The translations under genes were made by a program, and so were the position numbers. DNA of 7,650 bases from Schlesneria sp. (GTDB taxonomy: Bacteria > Planctomycetota > Planctomycetia > Planctomycetales > Planctomycetaceae). Positions 1 to 5,803 of this stretch are shown here, piece by piece. Where the stretch lies: the NCBI GenBank assembly GCA_025353525.1, contig JANXOO010001204.1, positions 1 through 7,650 on the forward strand, given 5' to 3'. The notes below the pieces were generated by a model. That model did no database searches, had not been told where the DNA came from, and saw only the letters and a list, made by a program, of their open reading frames with translations. Positions within the stretch are counted from its first letter, which is position 1. Each line of letters begins with the position of its first letter.

Positions 1-1151
1 GCCGGTTCAACTGCAATTACGGGCTTCGTCTTACCGATCCACATCACCGCGAAAAGAACCGAAATGAAAGCGCCCTGTTTCAGGCTCGAACCGGGTCGTT
101 TTTCCTTGCGCGACGACGTGGGCACCGAGTCCGAATCGGCGTCCATCCGCATGATTGCGCGACGATGGGGCACAATACACAAATCGATCAGCGATGCTGC
201 CAGCGCAATCGCGAGAAAAATCTGAAAGCGTTCCGAGCGACGGGTTCGCTGCTGACTTGCCGCATCTTTCCCGTGCCGACCTTGCAAGTGATCCGTATAT
301 AATTCGCCAAGGTCGTAAGCTCGCGTCCCTGCCGGAACATAGATCCCCGACGTTTTCAGGGCTATTTGCTCGAGCAGACTGCTGTCAAGTTTGCTCCAGA
401 CCTGCTCGCCCTGATATTCCTGAAACGAACCGGAATTGGCCTTCCGCGGAATTCGAGATCCACGTACGGCATCTCCCAAGCCGATCGCGAATATAGTCAC
501 ACCTCGTTCCTTGGCGACGGCTGCGGCTTCCAAAGGATACGACTGCTGGTCGTCACCGTCGGTGATCAGAAGCATCGCCTGATCGCGGTCAGAGTTCGCG
601 CGAAAAACTTCCAGTCCTTTGCGAATCGCGTCACCGATGGCCGTCCCGCCACGAGGAGCACTGTCCGGGTCGAGTTCTTCAAGAGCCCGACGAAACGAAT
701 CGTAGTCGACGGTCAAAGGACACTTCACGACCGCCTGACCGGCAAACGCAATCAAACCGATTCGCTCGCCTTCGAGTCGATTGAGCAGTGAAGAGACATC
801 CGCGACGGCGCGTCCCAATCGAGATGGGGGGACATCATCCGCGAGCATCGATCGGGACACGTCGATTAATACATAAAGGTCGGCACCACGCGGAGTGACC
901 TGTTCGAACTGGACGCCAAACCGCGGTCCGGCGAGTGCAACAAGCCCCGCCACAATCGCGATTTCGCGCAAACCGAGTTTTACCCAAAACCGCCAACGCG
1001 ATTGAATTGGGAAAATGCGGGACCACATCGCGGGTGCGGCAAATGCAACACGGGCACGCCGCCGCCGCCGTTCGGAATTAAATGCGAACACAAACCACGC
1101 GGCAACTACCGGCAGAATAAAGAAAAGAAATACAGGATGCTGCCATTCCAT
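1..1151 (-). CDS. BatB-like membrane-anchored VWA domain protein (3' end cut by window edge)
   Basis: The frame from ATG at 1151 is open to the window edge and gives 383 residues without a stop, so the C-terminus is missing. Two hydrophobic segments (about residues 6-24 and 63-76) precede a VWA domain (about 90-285). The metal-site (MIDAS) motif is complete: D97, S99 and S101 in IDVSRSM, T170 in GGTAIGDAI and D198 in LLITDGDD. A third helix lies at about 309-327 and a fourth short hydrophobic stretch at about 361-373. This is the classic BatB layout (helices flanking a VWA domain), known from aerotolerance-type operons. The cell role is not firmly established; it probably takes part in an envelope complex with the upstream-encoded proteins. 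An in-frame TAA upstream makes ATG 1151 the first ATG available. Its ribosome binding site is weak, and it follows the BatA-like stop by 45 bp. The extra hydrophobic segment suggests that more exported sequence, perhaps TPR repeats, follows beyond the edge. Confidence 0.9.
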   Translation of the reverse strand, partial: MEWQHPVFLFFILPVVAAWFVFAFNSERRRRRARVAFAAPAMWSRIFPIQSRWRFWVKLGLREIAIVAGLVALAGPRFGVQFEQVTPRGADLYVLIDVSRSMLADDVPPSRLGRAVADVSSLLNRLEGERIGLIAFAGQAVVKCPLTVDYDSFRRALEELDPDSAPRGGTAIGDAIRKGLEVFRANSDRDQAMLLITDGDDQQSYPLEAAAVAKERGVTIFAIGLGDAVRGSRIPRKANSGSFQEYQGEQVWSKLDSSLLEQIALKTSGIYVPAGTRAYDLGELYTDHLQGRHGKDAASQQRTRRSERFQIFLAIALAASLIDLCIVPHRRAIMRMDADSDSVPTSSRKEKRPGSSLKQGAFISVLFAVMWIGKTKPVIAVEP

Positions 1152-1196
1152 CGCAAAAATCCGGAAAGTGCTAAAACGATATTAGTGCAAGTCGCG

Positions 1197-2273
1197 TTAC
1201 GTCAGGGCGCGAAATCGTGTTTCGGTCAAAATCCCTGTTGCCAGAAGTATTGCGAATCCCGGTCCGGCGAACCACCAGTAGAGTTCTGTGTATTCCGAGT
1301 ATTTCGACTCGGAAAACTCTGATTTTTCGAGGCGATCAATCTGCGAATAGACTTTTGCCAGTCCGTCAAAGTCCGACGCATGGAAATACTCTCCGCCTGC
1401 CGAATGAGCGATTTCCCGAAGCAAATCTTCGTCGATTCGAAACTGCGCAGCGACCAGGACGCGTTTGCCAAACTCGTCTTCCTGAGGAAACGGGACAACA
1501 CCGTTACGACCGATCCCGATCGTATACACCTTGACACCCGATTCTGCGGCAATCTTTCCCGCCTCACGCGGGTCGATTGCCCCGGCATTGTTGTCTCCGT
1601 CGGTCAGCAGCACAATCACTTTGCTTTTTGCCCTGGCTCCGCGCAACCGATCGACGCCGAGCGCTAATCCGTCTCCGATCGCAGTCGCCAGATCTTCTTT
1701 AAGAGACTGAGCGTTGATAATTCGACCGCTGCGGTCACGAACGGGCCTGGGAATTTCGAGGCCGCGGACGATGTCGACGACCGCTCCGCGATCGAGCGTC
1801 AACGGGCACTTGCTGTCAGCAAATCCGCCAAAGGCGACGACTCCAATAAAATCGTCTTTGCGTCCTGCCAATCCGCTCGCCCGTGAACCCAGTACGAATT
1901 GCGAGATCACGTGTTTCACTGCGTCGAGGCGGCTGACATCCTTTCCATCGAGTGTAAAATCGAGTGCTTCCATCGAATGCGAAATGTCGAGAACAAGTTC
2001 GATCGCAATCCCTTCGCTCGATACCCGGGATTCTGATTTGCCCGATTGCGGTCGCGCCAATCCGGCGATCATCAAACACAAACCGATTCCGTAGACGATC
2101 GGCAGCAATCGCCTGACCCGTTGCAGCAACGTGACGGGAAGACCCTTCAAGTCATCGATGCTGGAAAAGAGGACGGCAGATTCGCCGCGCAGTCGCCATC
2201 GCACCCAGCCGACAGCAACCACAACCACGACGAGAAACATGCACGGCCACGAATAAAAGCGAAACGAATCCAC
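1197..2273 (-). CDS. BatA-like membrane-anchored VWA domain protein
   Basis: A 358-residue protein with the BatA arrangement: an N-terminal hydrophobic helix (about 11-24), a second helix (about 57-72, ending in GLARPQ, a typical Bat motif), a VWA domain (about 88-310) and a C-terminal helix (about 333-348). The MIDAS is complete: D96, S98 and S100 in LDISHSM, T197 in LATAIGDG and D225 in LLTDGDNN. The VWA domain should bind a divalent cation and mediate protein-protein contacts on the periplasmic face of the inner membrane. The start is GTG at 2273, preceded 10 nt upstream by a perfect AGGAGG inside the end of the lipoprotein gene. Only 3 bp separate the two genes, so translation is probably coupled. 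The two ORFs are in the same reading frame. BatA and BatB are paralogues; this one is upstream and lacks the extra C-terminal hydrophobic segment of its partner. The family assignment is firm, but the cellular function is not. Confidence 0.92.
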   Translation of the reverse strand: MDSFRFYSWPCMFLVVVVVAVGWVRWRLRGESAVLFSSIDDLKGLPVTLLQRVRRLLPIVYGIGLCLMIAGLARPQSGKSESRVSSEGIAIELVLDISHSMEALDFTLDGKDVSRLDAVKHVISQFVLGSRASGLAGRKDDFIGVVAFGGFADSKCPLTLDRGAVVDIVRGLEIPRPVRDRSGRIINAQSLKEDLATAIGDGLALGVDRLRGARAKSKVIVLLTDGDNNAGAIDPREAGKIAAESGVKVYTIGIGRNGVVPFPQEDEFGKRVLVAAQFRIDEDLLREIAHSAGGEYFHASDFDGLAKVYSQIDRLEKSEFSESKYSEYTELYWWFAGPGFAILLATGILTETRFRALT

Positions 2274-2276
2274 AGT

Positions 2277-3335
2277 TCACACGCCTCCTGGATTGGCAGC
2301 ATGTCCCGCGACAAGCAATGATGCCGAGTCGTCAGACCGCAGATCGACAAACTCGCGAGCTCGGGCAATCGATTGGTCGATCTGAGCTCCATCCGGTTGC
2401 TGTCCGGCATACTTCACCATGTCAGCCGCTTCGAGAAACTCTTTCAGCCGCACAGATCGCTCGGGTGAAAAGACATCCTTTGAACGCATCGCATACAGGA
2501 ATTCTTCCGTCGTCTGCTCGGGAGCCCGCAGACCGGTCGTCCCCTCGATGAAATGGCGAACGATTCCCGTCAACCGCAGGTAGAAGTCCTTGACCATCCC
2601 TCGTGCGGGAAGGTTTTCCGACAGTAATGCGGTCAATGCCGCATGCGCGATTTCTTCGGGAGTTTGTCGCGTCAGAGGCACATCGGAAATGATGCGTCGT
2701 CGCCCTCGCCAAAAAACAATTACCGCCAGAACGACACAGGCGGCTGCCCCGGACAACCAGCCCCACGGAGTCGGCGATTCGAGAGGTCGCGGAGCGAGCA
2801 TCGGTTCGAGATCGGCGAGGTTCGGCAGTTTATCGCCAAGTTCGGATGTGACGAGGACTTCGAGCGGTTCGGATTCGACAGCCGATGTCTGACCGTGCGC
2901 CTCGGAATTGGGCCGATGATCGATAAACTCAATGGCCAACGATCGAATCAGGTGCCTTCCAGCGTGTGTTGGTTCGAGTTGATACCTGAAACGATGCACG
3001 GACGGTTGCCCTGGTTGCGGTGCGGCCTGTGTCTCTTTGCGTTCGGAATAGTCCCGCACCAGAAAATCACCCACAGCCTGTCCGAACGCGGGGGCTTTGA
3101 TTTCTACTCCCGGCAATGCGGTCGCCAGAATCTCCATTTCAACCAGATCGGACAACCGGGGTTCCGGAGGTGTGATCCGGATCACGAGTTTCACCGGTCC
3201 TTTTTCCGTAGTTCGTTCGAGCACGTCGCCCGTCACGGCCGATGAGGGCGACGGACTGTGAGTCGCGACTCCACAACCGGCAAGTATCCAAAATCCGCAG
3301 ATCGCGAACTGTGAGGCTATTCGCGAACAATTCAT
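2277..3335 (-). CDS. BatD/DUF4381-like lipoprotein with one transmembrane helix
   Basis: A 352-residue protein. The N-terminus is a lipoprotein signal with a lipobox LAGC, giving the lipidated Cys21. A Pro/Ser-rich stretch leads into a beta-rich domain (about 48-165) resembling the BatD-type periplasmic region. A transmembrane helix (about 193-209) is followed by RGRRR, a stop-transfer signal placing the C-terminus in the cytoplasm. The C-terminal part (about 225-332) is helical and carries features familiar from DUF4381-type proteins in Bat clusters, notably the region around YLRLTGIVRHFIEG, the TTEEFL motif and FLEAADMVKYA. The protein would therefore be held by both a lipid and a helix and could link periplasmic and cytoplasmic parts of a complex with the VWA proteins and DUF58. 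Its ATG overlaps the DUF58 stop (ATGA, 3335-3332), with GGGAG 8 nt upstream. Family assignment comes from context and recognisable motifs and was not checked by profile search. Confidence 0.8.
   Translation of the reverse strand: MNCSRIASQFAICGFWILAGCGVATHSPSPSSAVTGDVLERTTEKGPVKLVIRITPPEPRLSDLVEMEILATALPGVEIKAPAFGQAVGDFLVRDYSERKETQAAPQPGQPSVHRFRYQLEPTHAGRHLIRSLAIEFIDHRPNSEAHGQTSAVESEPLEVLVTSELGDKLPNLADLEPMLAPRPLESPTPWGWLSGAAACVVLAVIVFWRGRRRIISDVPLTRQTPEEIAHAALTALLSENLPARGMVKDFYLRLTGIVRHFIEGTTGLRAPEQTTEEFLYAMRSKDVFSPERSVRLKEFLEAADMVKYAGQQPDGAQIDQSIARAREFVDLRSDDSASLLVAGHAANPGGV
2284..2289 (-). promoter_or_regulatory. Ribosome binding site AGGAGG deciding the GTG start of the BatA-like gene
   Basis: On the minus strand a perfect AGGAGG lies 10 nt before GTG 2273, within the last codons of the upstream lipoprotein gene. 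It supports the GTG start over the internal ATG at residue 12, which would delete part of the first membrane helix. Confidence 0.75.
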
Positions 3336-4255
3336 CGCTGCCGCTCCCGCGCCCGAAAGAACCGTTGCAAACTTTGTGCGTACGACTGGTCGGTTCGAAT
3401 TGTCAATCGGTCGACGTTCGCTCGACGCAGCCAGCCCGACAGTTTTTGCTCGCGTTCGTCTGCAACCCTCGCAAATAACGCTCGTACTTTCGGATGCCGG
3501 GTATCAAGTTCCAGCAGTTCGCCGGTCTCGGCATCGCGGAGCGTCACGAACCCGACATCGGGTAACGTTTTTTCTCGCGGATCTTGCAATGTTACAGCGA
3601 TGCAGTCATGTCTGCGGTTAGCGACCGCCAGTTCACGAGAACATTCCGAGCCAAGAAAATCACTCATCAAAAACAAAATGCACTTCCGCCGCTGGACCTT
3701 CCCGAGGAATTCCAGAGCGCCAGCAATATCCGTCCGCGTCTTGACGGGTTCCATCGCCAGCAATTCCCGAATCAGTCGCAAAACATTGCTGCGACCTTTG
3801 CGAGGGGGAATGTATTTGATGACATCGTCGGCAAAGAACAACAGCCCGACCTTGTCGTTATTCTTCAACGCAGCAAACATCAGCACGGCAGCCACTTCGA
3901 CGGCTGTTTCCATTTTGCTGAGGCGTTGTGATCCGAACGCATTCGACGCTGACGCATCGACCATCAACATGACCGTCAATTCACGTTCTTCGCAGAATGT
4001 TTTGACGTACGGAGCCCCTGCGCGCGCAGTGACGTTCCAGTCGATCGAACGGATTTCGTCGCCAGGAACGTACTCGCGTACGGCGTTGAATTCCATTCCT
4101 CGCCCCTGAAACGCGCTCAGGTATTCTCCGGCCAGCAGATCGTTGACCTGCCGTCGGGCAACGATCTGAATCCGGCGTACTTCTTTGAGAACATCTTCGA
4201 GATCTCGGGCAGGCATCGAATCGGGTTCCGTCATGTCATGAGGTCGGATCTGCAT
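3332..4255 (-). CDS. DUF58 domain-containing protein
   Basis: A 307-residue soluble protein from ATG 4255. The hallmark DUF58 region is clear: LLAGEY and GRGMEFNAVREYVPGD (about 51-66), then SIDWN (about 70-74) and PYVKTFCEERE. A VWA-like core follows with DASAS (D100, S102, S104), which fits a MIDAS, and SDFL (about 198-201). The family is found next to MoxR ATPases and VWA proteins, where it is thought to act as a cytoplasmic partner of the complex; no enzymatic activity is established. The start is uncertain. The frame stays open back to a GTG at 4324 (330 residues), which would overlap the upstream gene by 29 bp, while ATGs also occur at 4234 and 4216. ATG 4255 has GGTGACGAG directly before it and leaves a 40-bp gap, but a strong hairpin covers that site. 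The stop overlaps the next gene's ATG, so the two are probably translationally coupled. Confidence 0.9.
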   Translation of the reverse strand: MQIRPHDMTEPDSMPARDLEDVLKEVRRIQIVARRQVNDLLAGEYLSAFQGRGMEFNAVREYVPGDEIRSIDWNVTARAGAPYVKTFCEERELTVMLMVDASASNAFGSQRLSKMETAVEVAAVLMFAALKNNDKVGLLFFADDVIKYIPPRKGRSNVLRLIRELLAMEPVKTRTDIAGALEFLGKVQRRKCILFLMSDFLGSECSRELAVANRRHDCIAVTLQDPREKTLPDVGFVTLRDAETGELLELDTRHPKVRALFARVADEREQKLSGWLRRANVDRLTIRTDQSYAQSLQRFFRARERQR

Positions 4256-4257
4256 CT

Positions 4258-4281
4258 CGTCACCGCGAAAATCGCGGGACG
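4258..4281 (-). promoter_or_regulatory. GC-rich hairpin in the gap before the DUF58 gene
   Basis: On the minus strand CCGCGA-TTT-TCGCGG forms a 6-bp stem with a 3-nt loop. It is extended by CGTC/GACG with a single bulged base, giving about 10 bp. The hairpin fills most of the 40-bp gap between the SMP-30-like stop and ATG 4255, and its 3' arm contains the only ribosome-binding-like bases for that ATG. No T-tract follows, so it is not a standard intrinsic terminator. It may lower translation of the DUF58 gene, stabilise a processed mRNA end, or mean that the true start lies elsewhere. Confidence 0.5.
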
Positions 4282-4295
4282 CGGATGCCAGGCGA

Positions 4296-5504
4296 CTACC
4301 GTGTCGGCAAATGGTATCCTTCACTGTTCAACCGAATGCGGTAAAGGCTGGCCCCTGCTGTGATATAGAGCGTTTTGGCTTCGCTGCCTCGCCCGAATCC
4401 GACGTTGGTCGGAACTTCGGTCTTGATGTAAGCCAGTTCTTTCCCGTCGGGATTGTAGACGCAGATCCCCGGTCGGTTTTCAGCACGGACAGCAACGTAC
4501 AGATTCCCGTCCTTGTCGACGACAAGCCCGTCGGGGCCATCCTGAGGCGAGTAGTCGATCAGCGTCTTGCGGAACGTGGCATTTCCGTCGGCAGTCAGGT
4601 CGTATGCCATCAATGCCATCAATCCTTTTCGAAGCGTTGTGACCACCTTGTCGGCCTGTGGTCCTGCCCCTCGCTTCAGGCGATCGATGGCTGTTGAGCC
4701 ATTGTCGTTACTGACGACATACAGCGATTTCTGATCGGGTGAAATCGCGACGCCGTTGGGCTTTCCGGCGTCGGTGACAATACGGTGAATCGTACCATCG
4801 GTATCGATCCGATAAACGGACATGATCGATTGATCAACCGGTTCGTGCCCCAGGTAACGCGGGTCGCTGAAATAGATCCGGCCCTTTTCGTCAATCGTAA
4901 TATCGTTTGGAGAGTTCAGCGGTCGGCCTTCGAACATTCCGGCGATGATGTAACTTTTGCCTGTCTTCATATCTGTTCGCGTCACACGACGGCCTCCGTA
5001 GTCCGCACCTTCTGCGACGATCATATTTCCCGCCGCGTCGAACTTGATTCCGTTTGACATCCCGCTGGGTGACCGGAAAATCGTTGTTTTGCTGGTGGCC
5101 GGATCGAACTTCCAGATATGCCCCGCCTCGATGACACCCTTCTCGTCACGGGCAACATGAGAAAACGTGATCTCGCTGAAATAGACCATTCCGTCCAGCC
5201 CGACCGAGACACCTTCGGTCAGCACGTGCGATTCGAACAGCTTTTCGACTTTCGCGTCTGGCGGAACAATCGGGTCGACGGCCATCAGTGGCGATGTGGC
5301 GAGAACAAGCCCCATTGCAATTGCCCATACACGAACCGGGTTCCCATAACGCCTGCGACCCGAATTGATGCTGACGCCAAAGGTGGGCTCGCCCGTAATA
5401 CGGCGAGATGGAAGTCGACTTAACGAATTTCTTTGAAACATTCCGTCGAGGATTGACTTGGTCTGTGATGCGAGCTGTATGACGAGTCGTGAGCCAATTG
5501 TCAT
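4296..5504 (-). CDS. Exported SMP-30/gluconolactonase/LRE-like beta-propeller protein
   Basis: A 402-residue protein with an SMP-30/gluconolactonase-type six-bladed propeller from about residue 85. The three residues expected to hold the catalytic divalent metal appear in family positions: E97 (LTEGVSVG), N200 (NSPNDITID) and D325 (GPDGLVVD), with further conserved N151 (SNGI) and N250 (KPNGVAIS). Family members hydrolyse sugar lactones or related esters; the substrate here cannot be told. A hydrophobic stretch (about 58-75, ending LMA before VDP) looks like a signal peptide core, so the propeller should act outside the cytoplasm. About 57 residues precede that core, including RRR at 50-52, unusually long for a signal peptide but seen in planctomycetes. 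The start is supported by GGAGAG 6 nt before ATG 5504. It is the first gene of the minus-strand run and ends 40 bp before the DUF58 ATG. Co-transcription is likely but unproven, and a functional link to the Bat-like genes is unknown. Confidence 0.88.
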   Translation of the reverse strand: MTIGSRLVIQLASQTKSILDGMFQRNSLSRLPSRRITGEPTFGVSINSGRRRYGNPVRVWAIAMGLVLATSPLMAVDPIVPPDAKVEKLFESHVLTEGVSVGLDGMVYFSEITFSHVARDEKGVIEAGHIWKFDPATSKTTIFRSPSGMSNGIKFDAAGNMIVAEGADYGGRRVTRTDMKTGKSYIIAGMFEGRPLNSPNDITIDEKGRIYFSDPRYLGHEPVDQSIMSVYRIDTDGTIHRIVTDAGKPNGVAISPDQKSLYVVSNDNGSTAIDRLKRGAGPQADKVVTTLRKGLMALMAYDLTADGNATFRKTLIDYSPQDGPDGLVVDKDGNLYVAVRAENRPGICVYNPDGKELAYIKTEVPTNVGFGRGSEAKTLYITAGASLYRIRLNSEGYHLPTR

Positions 5505-5510
5505 TGAAGT

Positions 5511-5516
5511 CTCTCC
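5511..5516 (-). promoter_or_regulatory. Ribosome binding site GGAGAG of the SMP-30-like gene
   Basis: On the minus strand GGAGAG is followed by 6 nt and then ATG 5504. This favours the long N-terminus over the internal ATGs at residues 22 and 64, the last of which would leave a severely shortened signal peptide. Confidence 0.65.
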
Positions 5517-5668
5517 GGATTCGAGTTGTCAGCCGAATTGTTGAACGCAAGCCGATCAGGATATCTCAATGTGCTCTGCTACTTCAATCGAGTCAAGTAT
5601 TCGCTTGAAATCGATTTGTACCCGACACGAACGCGAACCACGCAGCCTTCGGCCAAAAGTGCAGGTTT

Positions 5669-5680
5669 CCGCCCTGGCGG
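5669..5680. repeat. Perfect short inverted repeat CCGCCCTGGCGG
   Basis: Two 5-bp arms, CCGCC and GGCGG, are separated by 2 bp in the middle of the divergent intergenic region. The loop is too tight for the full stem to form in RNA, so a protein-binding operator is conceivable. GCCAAA also occurs as a direct repeat on either side (5652-5657 and 5684-5689). Both could be chance in GC-rich DNA. Confidence 0.3.
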
Positions 5681-5772
5681 CTTGCCAAATTGACCTGAGC
5701 TCACCCTGAATTCCACATTTTATAGATTGTCCAGGTGAATTTGTGACGAAACCTGAAGCACTGCGTTGCGGC

Positions 5773-5789
5773 CCGCGATGCGGTTTTTT
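5773..5789 (+). terminator. Weak terminator-like hairpin with T-tract in the leader of the propeller gene
   Basis: CCGC-GAT-GCGG is followed directly by six T residues. The stem is only 4 bp, and an upstream GCGG (5768-5771) overlaps the same complementary bases. No plus-strand gene lies upstream, so if functional it would act as a leader attenuator for the gene starting at 5804. It may equally be chance. Confidence 0.25.
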
Positions 5790-5803
5790 CGGAATGAGTT
5801 GAG

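Larger units (their letters stand above)
5505..5803. other. Divergent intergenic region (299 bp), no gene seen
   Basis: This region lies between the leftward SMP-30-like gene and the rightward propeller gene and must carry promoters for both. I see no convincing consensus pair. On the minus strand TTGACT (5596-5591) has only a poor -10 partner. On the plus strand TTGACC (5690-5695) and TATAGA (5721-5726) are 25 nt apart, too far for a standard promoter. A minus-strand frame crosses the region from 5927 to 5556, but its composition is that of a shadow and it begins inside the propeller gene. Confidence 0.7.

Noticed and set aside
155..791. Two overlapping plus-strand frames (155-496 and 366-791)
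   Set aside because: Both are antisense to the BatB-like gene, whose VWA motifs are intact over the same bases.
2643..3245. 200-codon plus-strand open frame
   Set aside because: It lies entirely antisense to the BatD-like lipoprotein gene. Its translation has no recognisable domain and a composition typical of an antisense shadow.
3600..4109. 169-codon plus-strand open frame
   Set aside because: It is antisense to the DUF58 gene, whose hallmark motifs cover the same bases; no family features are seen.
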